From Trogon surrucura (lineage: Eukaryota > Chordata > Aves > Trogoniformes > Trogonidae), in assembly GCA_020746105.1 (NCBI GenBank), contig CM036636.1:9548001-9612000 (forward strand): a stretch of DNA of 64,000 nucleotides. The letters are read 5' to 3'. The notes beneath the pieces were generated by a model that was not told the origin of the DNA, ran no database searches, and saw only the letters and a program-made list of their open reading frames with translations. Shown in pieces: positions 14,101-26,463 of this stretch (positions within the stretch are counted from its first letter, which is position 1; the number at the start of each line of letters is the position of its first letter). Position numbers and translations under genes: made by a program.

Positions 14101-17100
14101 AATTTTAAAAATCTGGCACATTTGTTTATTCTGGATGAAGGTTCAGGAAGACAAATATTGCATGCAGCTATTTGATAAAGATGTCTTTTATCAATTACAC
14201 AATGACTTGAAGATACGTTGCACATCAGCGTCTTAGGAAAAAAGTGCCCCTGAACTGCACACGGACCTCCTGACCTTTGCACGGAGAATTTGCAGCTCTC
14301 CACCCAAACACAGGGATTCTGAGCTACAGAAATGCCACAGCAACTCGGCTACTTCTTCAAAGCACTAGTGGTATAAAATAAAAAAATCATGAACAAGCTT
14401 GTTTAGCGCATAGTCTTCAAATACTACTAAAAAAAAATAAAATCCCGAAGTGGTTTATAGCTAAATACAGGACGGCAGCTTTATTTTTATCTTCCCTTCC
14501 CTTCCTTCCGCCAGAACCATGTACCCCTAAAAAAGCACACGGCAATCAGCATATGGAAACCTCAACACTATTTCACTTTCTCGCTACGACACCGTCTCTC
14601 CCCCAGCTTGGCCAGCTCCCCGCAGCAATCGGCATGCCGGGAGGGGGGACACCCTACTGCTCAGCCTCTTGGGAACATGGGACCTGGGATCGAGCCACGT
14701 GTGATCCAGACCAGATCTCCTCATTGCTCTCTCCCACCGATAAACCGCAGGTGGCCAGGATCACCATCGCGGTTCTGCCAGCACAGCTACCCCTTGCAGC
14801 ACGGCTTCAGCAGGAGCCTTGGAGTTGCACCAACTTTGGGTTTCTTCAAATAAGCTTTCCCACGCGTGGGCTGGTCGCAATCCCATTCGCCCCTTGCTGT
14901 ATTTCCACCCGGGGCGTGCAGAAAAGCTACGCTGCCGACAGCCCCATCCCCTGGGGCTGGGAAGACAGGCAGGAGAGCGGGGACACCCACACATCTGCCT
15001 GTGCTGGCGGGGGCTGTGCCCAGTCGTGGGGGCTCAGCCACGCACATGCCCTGCAGAGCTCGTCACGGGTTGTTCACGTTCCCACCACCCAAAGGAAACT
15101 CCGCGGGCTTGGAGCTTGTTGCAATGTATTTTAGGCTTTTTGTTCTTATTTTTGACCGTATGCATCAAAGAAGAGGAAGGACACAACCCAAGTTCTCTTC
15201 TGTTTCCTTGCACACACCACAAAACAAGCGAGCACCCTCCTGTTGCCCATCATGCACCAATTCCAAACCACCCGGGGTCACTAACACACCCCACAGTCCT
15301 ACGTCCTGGTACCTGCACGATCTAACTGCCCAAACCTGTCAGGCACCATCAGGAGCTCCAAAGCTCTCGGTGACACTCCCTGCTCTGTCAGCACCAAAAG
15401 CTATCGAAGACAGAATTCCCTTCCTCTCCCCCTTCTAAGGACTAGGGTATGAGAACAGAAGAAACAGCTGAACCCACATTTGGGGCAAATTCTGGCGTAA
15501 CTTAAAGTCTAAATTCCTTCTCTCCCTCTACTCCATGCTGTAAAAGGAGCCAGAGGCTTGAGGTCCTGCTGGTAGCTGTCTGTCCCAACTCCATCCTTTC
15601 CCCAGGAAGATGTCCAGGGAATTTGGATGAGTAGCCAGGAAAGCAAGCACCTCATGTCCAATCTCAACAACCCCTCCCCAGGCAAAGTCACTTTTCCTGA
15701 AGCTCCAGTGCTCAGCACATATTGCAACACCACAACCAGCTGCTGCTGTGCCTCCTGTCACCTCTACAGGGACGGGAGGGACAATCCCTGGCTGAGAGCA
15801 ATGGTGGAACAAGAATGATGAACAAAACCATAGAGGAAATTCTGCTCTTTCTTTTTCTATATTTATTTAACTATATACAATCATCTTCTATTTGCTTCTC
15901 CTCCCACAGCTCTTATGGTTACCGAGTTACAGTTGTTCCCCCCCCCCCCCCCTTTTTGTTTTTTTTGCTTCTGAGTGACATCCCTGTGGGGTCTCCTAAT
16001 GGCCTGAGTGCGTGGGGAGACACATGCTCAGTCTCCAGAGCTGGACTGGAAGCAGCAACCCCTCCCGCGTCGGCAACACGCAGCTGCTGTGGGCTCTGGC
16101 ACCACTTTTTGGGCAAGGAGGGGCAGCGAGCCAGCACGACAGCACAACCCGGCTGGAGAAGAGGGCAAAGACCACGCAGGGAAGGAAAGCAGCAGATCCG
16201 CACACGCTTGGGTAAACAGACGTGCAGGCCAGGTACCACGGCAGGTGTTTCTCACAGGCGGGCTCAGCATCACCTACCCCCGCACACCAACCACAGCAGC
16301 TTTCAGGGCAGGATTTCTCTGCAGGTTGTCCCTGTGGACGTGGAGGAGCTGGGGGGCTCAGTTCAGGAACAGCAGCTACCATCTCAGCAGCGTGTGTTCC
16401 TCGTCTCCCTGCGCGCACAAGCGAACACTGCTGTCCCTCAGGTCTCAGCTTGTCAGAGGAAGAGCCACAGATTGTTATCCCACCATCCTGTCTCCCCATA
16501 AGGTGACAGAGATCAGCAGTCTTGGAACCCAGAAGACATGTCCAGAGCCATGGGAGCATCTTCTAGACCAAGGTGTGGCCTGAATGGCTTTCGGAGAGGG
16601 GCCATGCTGGGGAGGAGCACACGCACAGGCCATGGGGTAGAGCTCTTTCCCCGTCAGAATAGAACATTAAAAACATTTCTTCCATTTTCTAAGCACAAGT
16701 CCCACAACCAAGCGGTAAGTCATTGCAATCAGAAAGACTCCCAACCTTAAAGCTAATCAAGAATAAGCACAAATGTTGCCGGCTGCGTGAGCAGAGCCTG
16801 CCCCTGCTCTTGCGTGGAGTGGATGATGAACTAGCTTGCCAAGTTACTCTCTGATAAGGTATGAAAAAGAGCTAAAAAGACCAGAACTAAAGCCCCAGGT
16901 GCTAATGCTCTGAGTTTGGTAGAGAAAAGAGGAATCCGGGAAAGATGGTGGGTCTGTTTCCTCTAAGAAGGACATTTTCTCTAATTCACAAACACTTCTG
17001 TCTCTACAAGCAATCACCTTCCATTCCATTTAACTATTTTGCTAGCTTCTCATTGCTTGTACAATGATCATCTGTTTAAAATTGTTTGATTCAAAGAGTT

Positions 17101-20100
17101 TAAAGTGCACTAAGGAATGTGAACAGACCTATTGTAACATCCAAGTCATTATTTCCAGATACTCTGAGCAGCTTTGGCTCAAGTCATATTTTGTAGGTAA
17201 AACATCTGCAGAATACACACACACACATATACATTTATACATATACACACAATATATAAAGGGCTCAGTCTCCCAGATTAAACTCCTGCATCCAAATTTG
17301 CACCTCCACGGACAGTTGAACTGTCCACATCATCAGGGGCTGCTGTTGCTCAGAACTTCCACCGAACTGCTGAGCCCTGTGACAAATCCATCCATCGCTT
17401 CGCTTTCGACAAGCGGAGGCAATTTAGCACCACAGGCCTCGCGGAAAAATTAGCATTTTGTGTATTTCACGTTGAAAAGGAACAGGAAGCGTGAGTCAGT
17501 GCAAAGCTCCACAAGCCTTCCCCCCGCTGGCAACGCTATTTTCTAGAAGATAAAAGTCGAAATTGTACCTTCCAGGTCCAGGGCCATTTTTCTGATCAGA
17601 CAACCCCGTATTAGCAATTCAGCCCCACGCCTCCCTGGTCCCTTCTGGCCTGATGCACACGAATGCTTTGTACAAGAGGGTAAAACTTGCGGAAGGCAAA
17701 GCCCCGCTGAGAAGTCTTTTCATTCTTCTTTGATCCCAACAGCAGCACAGGGAGTGCGCGGGTGGCAGCGTCCTCGCCTCCTCCAGCCCCGGCGGCCAGA
17801 GGTCAGTGAGGGTACCCGCCGGTGGGAGGGTGATGGAGCCACAAGGAGTGAGCCACAGCCAGTGGTTGGGACAAAGAACAGCCTGGAGAGGCAGGCAAGG
17901 GCTGATGTGGAGGGGGATGAGGAGCACAGGAGAAGGCAACCTGCCAAGGGCCACCCAGAGCAACCCCAAACCCTCGTGCTTTAGCAGGAGCACATTGCAG
18001 GCGTTGCTGTAATTCAAGAAATATCCCCCAACTTCTGGCAGCAAACAGGCTTCAGCCTCTTTCAGCGAGCCTCCTGGGAGGAAAAGACACTTATCTCCTC
18101 ATCTTGGCTTGGCAATACTAAGTAGAAGCAAAAGAAAAAGCTGAAGAAAGTGTTTGTGGCGGCTAGTGCAGGCAACCAGCCTGGGCTCCAGCTCCCAAGC
18201 CCAGCAGCTTTCAGGAGGCACTGAATTCTCAGGGGGTTTGGTCCTGTGAGCTCTGTGTCTGTCACCCACAGGTCCCTGCTATGCCAAGGACCTGAGCACA
18301 CCATCTCGCCTGGGAAAGCCATCAACACAAGACTGGAAAACGGAACGCAAGGGGTACATGGAGAGAAGGGTGCCAGGAGTGAGCCCTCGATCGATCGATC
18401 GGTGCCCAGGGCAGAGCACGACCTGCTGGAGCAGAGACCTCCAAACCCAGCGCTGCCTCTCTGCCAGAGCCACATCCCCACGCAAGGGTGAGGGCAGCGC
18501 CCAGCCAGGCTTCTGCCAGCAGAACCTGGCAAGAGAGCATCTAATGGCCCATTTGCAACCGCTTCAGTCTATTGTGTAAATATGCAAATAGAGCGCAAAT
18601 TAGCTCAGATGATCACTTGCAACAGAATATGCCAACGCCTGCTTTCCTAAAGCCACAGCTCTGCTCCTTATCCCAACAAGGGTGTCCAAGGGTCTCGCTC
18701 CTGCCACAGGAGGAATGACAGCCTCTCACTCACTCGTGTTTATCCAGAGGTGAAGATTCTCCCTGCTGGAAGCAAATCACTCACACCAGTGATCTGAGCC
18801 CAAGGACAGGATGGGCACAACCCTCCATCCAAGCTCTGCCTGCAGCCACCCATCCAGCCTGACCCTTTCCACTGGGGAGAGGGCAGGAGCACCCACAGCA
18901 CTCTTCCCAGCATCTCAGTCAGCAACAGCTTCAGAAAGAGGGGAAAACCCAAAATACATGCAGCTTGCTGAGCGAAGGTCACTAATCCTGCTGGGAAATT
19001 CCTGACCCAGCAATCTCCAGAGCTATTTATGGATTAACATTAAACTATATCTTCCTATATGCTGAGGAGCAGGATTCCTGGAGCACCCAGCCCTGCCCCA
19101 GCAAGGACAAGTCCCTTTATTTCCTTATCACAGTGCCGGGTTTGCAAGGTGTTGTTTAAAAGCAGAATCATCCCCAACGCTCCAGAAATCAAGCAACCAG
19201 GACTCATGATGCTGCAAGTGAGAAATGATCCCTCACAGCAGGGCCCCATTAGTCCTGCTGGAGATTTCGGAGGCTGTGCACACCGGGAGCCCCGGGGAAA
19301 TCACCCAGCATTTAATGACAGGGTGCTGTTGCACACAGGGATAACACCAGGCTCATGATTCATTCCACCCAACTGCAAAAAAATCATAAACCTAAACAGA
19401 TTATTAAACAAAAAAAAAGAGAGCAATTCACTTGTCACAGCCTCCAGCTCTGTTCCTGGAGCCAACGGTCAACCCTTTACTATTACCTGCTGAAGAAGGG
19501 CAATACAATTCCTACTGACACTGCAGCAAATCTCTACACCCCAGCCACTCCTCTATCCACATTCGGTATCGATTCTCCTCGTGCAGCTACTCTCACCACC
19601 TGGACTTACCCCTCGGCTGTCCCACAGGTCCCTACTCCAGCAGCTGGCATAGCGAGGATGGCCAGAAAGCCAAGTGGGTCTCAGTCAGTTAAAATTCTCA
19701 CGTGAGGACTCGGTCCCTACAGACAGTAATGCCCCATCGCAGGTTCTCTGCTGCCAGCACACCCTTCTGCAGGCAGTGGCAGCCCCTCTTCCTCCAGCCC
19801 AGGGGACAGAAGAGCTCACCTCTGGCTAAGAGGTCTTTTGCCCTCTTGTCATTGCCCAATCCATTTCTTCTCCTGGGGCTTTGCCTCCCGCACGGAGCTT
19901 ACCTGGGACCAGTGTCACCCTCTCCACCTTGGGAACCAGCCAAAACCCTCATCTTGATAGATCACCAGTTGCAAGCAGGACAACGCTATCTGTTCCCAGC
20001 TCTCATCGGGAGGAGCAAGGAGATGCTCTCCAGGCAGAGTTTGTTACTCTCCAGAGTCAGCGTTGACAGGAGCGCATCTTCTATCCCACGGCACACAATC

Positions 20101-23100
20101 CTGGCGCTGCCTCACCTCCCTTCACCCCAAGATGTTATACCCACTACCAAATATGTCAGTGCCCAGTATTCTTCAGGTTCAGGTCAAAACAAAAAAGAGG
20201 AAAAAAAATTTTTTTTAAAAAAAAAAGGCTGCAAGATCCAGAAAGTGCTAATGATTCTTGCTAATGATCTGCTGGAAGAATTCTCCCTTCTGTTGTAAGC
20301 AAGTAGGGATGAAGCACAGAGAAGAAACTTCTCCGCACTCCAGGCCCCTACAGAACACTCCCTTCTTTTGAAAGCAGAAAATAATAGCGAGAGACGTGGG
20401 AGGAGGAAGAGCCTTTTCACACTGTTCAAGGATACAAAGACTTACAGAAATAAACCCCGAGAGGCAGGCTTGTCTCCTGCCAGACCAGAATGTGATGGGA
20501 CAAAGAGGGGGATGTCTCTTGGATTAGAAGACAGGAGACAAACAGAAGGGGAACACTGAAGTAAACATCTTCTGGGGGTCCCACAAGGCTCTCTGCTGTC
20601 CCATGGGTTCAGAAGCGATGGTGGCGACTGCAAATTATCCACTATGGTCAAACCCAAACCTGACTGTTAACAGTTGCAGAAAGATCTCGCAGCATTGACT
20701 GTCTCGATTCTAAAATGTCAGGTGAAAATTAGCATCTGTAAATGCCAACTAATCCAAAAGTGAGGGGTAAAAAAAAAAAAAAAAAAAATCACTTTCCTGC
20801 ACAGGCACTAGAAATTCTGCAGATAGCACTCAGGAAAGAGCCAAGAGCCACAGTAGATGACACCACAAAGCCAAGAGCTGGCTGTTAGTGGTGGTCGAAA
20901 CGCGGGAGCGACTGTTACACTAGAGCTAAACCCACCGTGGAGCCACACACGGTCCTGGTTCTCCTCCTCAGAGATGACAGGGCACAGAGAAGGGCAAGGG
21001 AGCGAACTCCAGCGACAGAAAGGGTTTTGTTCAAGGAGAGACTAAACAGATCAGGAGGAGTCTTTAGCCTGGAAAGAGTCGTGATGAAAGGTAGGTGAAA
21101 TCAGAGCAGACAACCAGGGAGCAAGCACATCACAGGAGCTGTAGGAACCCAGGGAAGCCAGAGAGCAGCGGACTCAGAGGGAAAGCAGCATGTTTTCACA
21201 AAGAGCAGCTGCATGAGAGGAGCCACATCCTCTTGCAGAGGCAGAAAGTACCAATGGCTTCAAGAGGGACCAGGCAAATCCCACGGGATGCATCCAGCCA
21301 TATCTTCGAAACACAGCCGCTGGGTACAGCCTCCAGCTCAGGATCCCGACCCAACAGTGCAGCCCTGGGAAGGGTTTTCTGTGCCAGCACTCTCTCCCTG
21401 TCACCAGCCACTGTCAAGGGACACCAGGCCAGAGGCACCTGTGCTCAAACCGAGCATGGCTCCTCTCTCTGTTTTTATTCATAAGAAGAATGAATGAGCT
21501 GTTCCACACTCCGGCGCAGTTTGGCACGGTTGCAAGAGAAACGCTAACGGGCTCCAAAACAAATTGCGTGCAGCACTTGGGAACCAGGCGTGGAGGTCAG
21601 CAAGAGGTCGCTGATGGAGAGCTGGGAGGATTCAAATAGATGCTGCAAATATTTTTGCAGAGCAAAAAGAGCCTTGAGCACAGCCAACGACCTACTTTGC
21701 TCTTCTCCAGCAAAGGGTGACACAACCGTGCCAGAACCCAACGGCAGTTTCTAAGGAGGACATTCAGCATGTCAGGGGTCCTTCGTTAAAGGAATAGCAG
21801 GGGGTTCCCAAAACCTCCTCTGCTGACCCAGGTGTGCTGCTGGGTGCTCTCCTGCAGCGGTTTTCACAGCACAACCCACCGACAGCCCTGTCGAGCCCTG
21901 GATTTCAGACTCCTGCCAGAGCCACATGCTTCCCTCTCCTAATCAGCTGAGGAAAACAAGAGCAGAAGTCCTTCTCACCTCTGAAAATACAAGGCGTTTG
22001 GCCCTGTAGTTTTATGGCTCGTTATTGGAACGGATCCCCACAGACAGCCAGAGCAACGCTTGTTGCAAACCTCAAGGCTGACTTTTTGGAAGTTGATAAA
22101 TGCCTAAGTTAGTTATCTTGCCTGGAGGAACCAATTATTAATTAGCTACAGAGTCTGATTCAGTGCAAGCTCTGCCAAAGAAGCATCTTCCTATTAATTT
22201 CCAGAAAATGGAAAACTTGAGGCAACAGGCTCTCAGCTGCAGACACCATCCTTGTACTGAATTTAGACAGAGCACTTGGCACATCTGAAGTGGAGCAGGA
22301 GAAGCCATGGGAGAGTCAATCCAAGTATCGACTAAACTGGATGAGAGTGTTCACACTGAACCCTCTCATGGATTCAGACTGACTTTCCCAAATTCTCTCA
22401 TACAGACGCAGCCCTGCGAATCCACCCAGGGTTCAGTGAGGACCTGGCAAACACCTGCCTTTGGACTTAGAGGCTTTGACCAAAGTGGCAGATGATGCCT
22501 ACAGGCATTTTTAACATTGCAGCCACTGCGCCAAATCTTGCTGCAATTTCTGGGGCCAGAAAGTACAGTCCTGGCTGCCCAGCCAGGTGGGACTGAGGAC
22601 AGACCTCACAGCAGCACAGCTCCTGTCAAGCCCAGCCCTCTCCAGCTGGCACTCCATAAGCACACCCAGAGCTGCCATGCCAGCTGTGCTTGCTGCTCTC
22701 CAGACCCCAGCATAAGCTTTCAGCTGCTCCAGCTGGGACCCATCTCCCATCCACCACAGTGAGGTACCCGAACCCACCCTGCTCAGCACAGAACATCTCC
22801 TGGTCTAAACACCTCCAGGTATAAAGAGCAGCACTGAACCTAAGCAGCGTGGTGCAATCTAGCAAACAGACAGATGTCCTGTAAGAGATGTTAAAAACAG
22901 ACATCAGAAAAGCCACATACGTCTAATGCAAAGACGTGATCTTCCTAAGCAGCTGCTCCAGGCATCGTCGTGCATGTCGCCTTCTTTCATCTTTTTCTTC
23001 TTAAATAAGCCATAGCAGCGCAAGGTAGCGGATGAAAAAATCAAGTCTCCTCTCGCCCGTCGCTGCTTCTCCCGCAGGTCCCCTGACTCGTGCAGGATAT

Positions 23101-25791
23101 TTTTGCGTGAGTCCTCCCATATGGCTGCTCATCCATCACTGCTTCTTGCCAGAGTGCCCTTACATGGGCACGGTAGAGGAAGCAGAGCTGCTGGCAGAAG
23201 GAAATCCTGTATTCGCCTAAATGACAGACTAGCTTCTTGTACAAACATTTACCCAGATTTCCCATGAGGCAGGAAAGTAAAAATTAGGCTGTTTGTGCCC
23301 TCCGGGAGCCAGAAACATGTATTTGCTCTCCAAACATACTTTCAAGTGCTTTCACAGTTAACCTCTTGCTTTCCGACTCGATGGGACTTTTGGGACCATT
23401 GTCCCCTTAGAAAGAGGGCCAGGAGAGAGCACACAGACATCTACACACACGCCTCCACACTCCGGTAACCGAGAAGATGGAATTTCTCTAGCACCTCTAG
23501 ATTTGCCAAGCAAGGGCATAACTGAGGCTCCCATTTATTTTATTTGGGCCAGCCCAGCTGAAGTCCCCTTGAACACTTCGTGGAAGGTACACTGAATGTG
23601 TTCTACATCTTTGTTGCTCAGATATATCTGGGGACAACGCACCCATCACACATAAACTCGACGTCAGACACGGGCAAGGCGCTGCCTTCACGGCCCTTTC
23701 CATTGAACAGAGCTAAAACCTACGGGAGGTGAGGAAGAAACCCTTGGACCAGGCAGAGGCTGAGTGGCATCAGGTTGTCAAATGTGGATGATCATCCACT
23801 GAAAGGGGATGTGCACCCCCAGTAGTTCAAGCTGCAGAAGAGGAAACCAAACAGCAGATTAGCCAGTGGACCCCTGGGATCATCTAATGGGGGAGATTGC
23901 TCTGGCTGCTCCTGCACATCTCTCTTTAGTCGTTTTACAACATTCATTTTCTGCTTCTTCAGCTGAAGAGCACTGAAAAAGTACATTAGAGATCCAGGCT
24001 GCTCTGAGCTTGGAGCTGCCAAGTCCTGAGGGCTCCAACCAGTTTATTCGTATCTCTGGAAGGGCAGCGAAGGGGCTGAAGGCAGTGGCAGGCAAGACAA
24101 GCCACAGAAAATGACGGCATTTCAACCTTGCTGGAGCCAGAAGGGGTTAGAAACACACGGAGCTGCATAATAACAATAATTAGAAAACAAAGCTCTTCTA
24201 GTCAGATTGAAAGAGACAGAGGGGAAGACCTTTGGACAAGGATTTTGTTGCTGGTTAGATGAGGATAAAAAATGACCCCGAGCTGCACTGCAGTGTAAGT
24301 AACGAGGAGCAATAGCAGCCATCTGAGCTAAGCAACTTGTCATCTTCCCCTCATGATGGAGTCCGAACCCACCACAAGATGCCATCTCCAGCCTGATCCG
24401 CGCAGACACACACACACACACACACAGACGTTCAATAACCTCTTCAAGGACTTTATTTCTGCAGACATACCGAGTACAGCTGCTAAATGAGGAAATTGGG
24501 TTTGGTGCAGGCACGATGGCCCCAGAGCCACCCTGGTGTGCCCAAGACAGCGTAACGGTGTTCTCAGCAGTTACATGGTCCTATTTCTCAAGGTACCGTG
24601 GTGCCTTCGCTACATCAGACGTTGTGCCTCTGACACACAGGACATGGGAAATGATGAAGGACTTAGTCCTGGGAAAAAATGTTCAAGGATTTTACCAACT
24701 ACCCAGTCGCAATGTACTGAAAGTTAAAGAGTTCACTGAATATACTATTCTTTCTTCTTCATCTAGGTTTTCAGGAATAAGATGGTCTCCCTAAATCATA
24801 ACAAGCATATGTCATGATAAAAAACCCCAGCTGATCAGCCCAAGGCACAAACCCAGCCAAAGTCCTCATCCGCCAAGAACGAATTGATGCACACACTTCA
24901 CTTGCTCATTTCAGCCGACATTTGATGGGTGTAACAGTCAGAAGAGCCACACTAGTACATATAATCATATCAGTGCTAACATAAAGGAATTATAAGGAAA
25001 AGCTGGGGTACTTCAGCAACAAGCACTTGTCCCCTTGTGAGACATGTCTGCTGCTGCCTGGGCACAAGGGGCCAGTGGCACTGGGTCCCTGCAGTCCCCC
25101 TGGAGCAGCTCTTCACTTCTTACACCGCAGCCCCTCCCTTGTACTGGACATTATACATTCGGCATAAAAGCAGCCCAAACCTGGAGTGGGGGCTGTGACG
25201 CGCCTACAGAGACATAGCCCCTCCGCAGGCGTGCGTTTCGGTCCTTCAGGGCTCGGCCAAACCAGATGCTCCAAACCACCGCCTGACCCGCACGCCCCGG
25301 AGCGCGGCCTCAGTCGTGGCAGCGCCGGCCCTTCTGGGGACAATCCGGGAACCCCCAAGCCCCCCCCGTAGCCAGGCAACCTCTCGCCCCCCCGTCTCCC
25401 AGGGGGATGCTGCCCAGAGGGACGTTCGCAGAGGACCCCGGCCAGGCCTGGAAACGCCACCGAAACTTTCTTCCAGGCTCGGGGGCATGGGAAGGGCGGT
25501 GGGAACGGGCCGAGGCCGGCCGCCCCCGCCGGGTCCGGCCGGCGGGCGGGGAGGGAAGGGGCTCGGCACGGCCGGGGTGGGCTCCGCGGTCCCCCGGCTC
25601 CCCACGACAGCCCTCCCCCCCCATCACCCACGACCCCCCGAGCCCCCCGGGTACCTGTGGGCTCTGCCATCGTCGTAGACGAAGGAGCGGTTGGTGTAGC
25701 ACTCGGTGCAGACGCCCGCCCCGCCGGCCGCCCTGCCCTCCGCCGGCTTGTAGATCCCCTGCAGGCTCCGCTCCTCGCCCGAGAAAGGCAT
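11187..25791 (-). CDS. KCNT1: KCNT1 (Slack, Na+-activated K+ channel), 5' part only: coding exons 1 and 2
   Basis: Partial CDS, complement of exon 1 (25655-25791, start codon 25791-25789) and exon 2 (11187-11360). The product is the cytoplasmic N-terminus of the sodium-activated potassium channel of the neuronal plasma membrane. Exon 1 encodes 45 codons plus two bases. It includes the segment [12 protein letters not shown] (residues 31-42), which resembles the Slack-A start of mammalian KCNT1 (GYTNRTFEFDDG). Exon 2 encodes the near-diagnostic [16 protein letters not shown] followed by SFQSDDR. The exon 1 donor is CACAG|GTACC, the exon 2 acceptor TCTCTCGCAG| and the exon 2 donor GACAG|GTTCG; the phases (2 to 2) agree. 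The next known segment (starting VQVEFYVNENTF in mammals) is not in the window, so transmembrane, pore and RCK domains lie beyond the left edge. Start choice rests on the match to Slack-A and the CpG island around it. Seen: sequence and splice sites. Known: family identity from memory of mammalian KCNT1. KCNT2 is less likely, because it lacks this N-terminus as far as I recall. Confidence 0.87.
11279..11281 (-). other. KCNT1: Internal in-frame ATG in KCNT1 exon 2 (possible Slack-M type start)
   Basis: Methionine 73 of the reconstructed protein, in the context [14 protein letters not shown], sits at the position of the mammalian [14 protein letters not shown] methionine. A shorter Slack form is reported to begin at the equivalent residue in rodents. 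The surrounding 0.7 kb is CpG-rich, so a separate promoter close to exon 2 is possible. The preceding bases (CTGAAAATGA) give an A at -3. Whether this ATG is used cannot be told from the sequence. Confidence 0.4.
15938..15967. repeat. Poly(C)/poly(T) homopolymer tract
   Basis: Fifteen consecutive C are followed by T-rich sequence. Homopolymers of this kind are prone to length error in assemblies and to slippage. Confidence 0.9.
17213..17260. repeat. CA/TA dinucleotide microsatellite
   Basis: An imperfect run of ACACAC, ATATAC and ATATAT units of about 48 bases within KCNT1 intron 1. Confidence 0.85.
18388..18402. repeat. Short GATC tetranucleotide run
   Basis: CGATCGATCGATCGG, a self-complementary run of about three and a half GATC units. 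It is probably a minor simple repeat. Confidence 0.8.
24405..24426. repeat. (AC)n microsatellite, 11 units
   Basis: A perfect 22-base AC/CA run, about 1.2 kb downstream of KCNT1 exon 1 in transcript direction. Confidence 0.95.
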
Positions 25792-26350
25792 CGGCGAAGC
25801 GGCGCGGGTGCCCGGAGGGGCGAGGCGGAGCAGAGCATGGGCTGCCCGCGCTGCCGAACGCACCGGCCGGGGGCTGCCGGCCGCGGGCAGGGGCAGAGCC
25901 GCCGCCACCACCGCCGTCCCGCTCGCCCATCACGGCGCGCCCCGCAGCAGCCCGGGGGCCGGCCGGGCGCCCCGCATGCCGGGCGACGAGGGGCGGCCGC
26001 GGCGGGGGGAGCCCGGCGGGGCGCGGGCAGCAACAGGTGCCGGAAAGTTGCGGGGGGAAGCGATGCGCCAGGGGCGAGAGGGAGGGGAAAGGAGAGCGGG
26101 GGATTGCTCCCTTCCGCGGCCCCGCTCGCCTCCTCCCCCTGCGGCTGCCCGCGGCGAGGAGCGGCGGGGCGGGAGCCCACTCCGCGCTGCTCCCTCCGCC
26201 GCCGCCGCCGGCCCCCGCCCGGTGCCGCCGCTGCACCGCGCTGCCCCCTGCCGGCCGCGCCCGCCCCCGCCGCCGCCCCCCGCACCGGCCCCGCGACCCC
26301 CGAGCTGCGGGAACCGCACCCTGAGCACCGCCCCCCGGGCCGGCACCAGG
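25190..26350 (-). promoter_or_regulatory. CpG island covering KCNT1 exon 1 and its promoter
   Basis: About 1.15 kb of very GC-rich sequence with dense CG dinucleotides is centred on the KCNT1 start codon (25791). It extends upstream (to higher coordinates) through the presumed 5' UTR and promoter. It ends abruptly at the pentanucleotide repeat near 26.4 kb. No TATA box is visible close to the start. The transcription start site cannot be fixed by eye. Confidence 0.75.
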
Positions 26351-26418
26351 TGCTCAGGGCTCACCTCTGCACGTCACCCCTGCAGGGGGTTCCATTTTTT
26401 TTCCACCTTTTTTTTCCA

Positions 26419-26463
26419 TTTATTTTATTTTATTTCATTTCATTTCACTTTATTTTATTTTAC
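26419..26463. repeat. Mixed TTTTA/TTTCA pentanucleotide repeat
   Basis: Nine consecutive 5-base units: three TTTAT, two TTCAT, one TTCAC, two TTTAT and one TTTAC. The array sits about 0.63 kb upstream of the KCNT1 start codon, just outside the CpG island and downstream of a T-rich tract. Confidence 0.92.

Larger units (their letters stand above)
11361..25654 (-). other. KCNT1 intron 1 (14.3 kb), no gene recognised
   Basis: The interval between the two KCNT1 exons. It holds simple repeats (poly(A) near 11730, poly(C) at 15938-15952, a CA/TA tract at 17213-17260, a GATC run at 18388-18402, poly(A) near 20770, a CA tract at 24405-24426) and otherwise unique intronic DNA. Open frames up to 259 codons occur but show no domain, no splice logic and biased composition, so none is called. 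An alternative first exon of the Slack-B type was looked for and not found. Confidence 0.65.

Noticed and set aside
15722-16501. 259-codon plus-strand frame in KCNT1 intron 1
   Set aside because: Contains a translated poly(C) run and low-complexity sequence; no recognisable protein.
11361-25654. Alternative Slack-B first exon of KCNT1
   Set aside because: No sequence resembling its end (EDFSLDSSLSQ-like) and no CpG island in the intron.
25113-26285. 390-codon minus-strand frame over the KCNT1 CpG island
   Set aside because: Alanine/arginine/glycine/proline-rich frame typical of GC-rich DNA; the real exon uses another frame.
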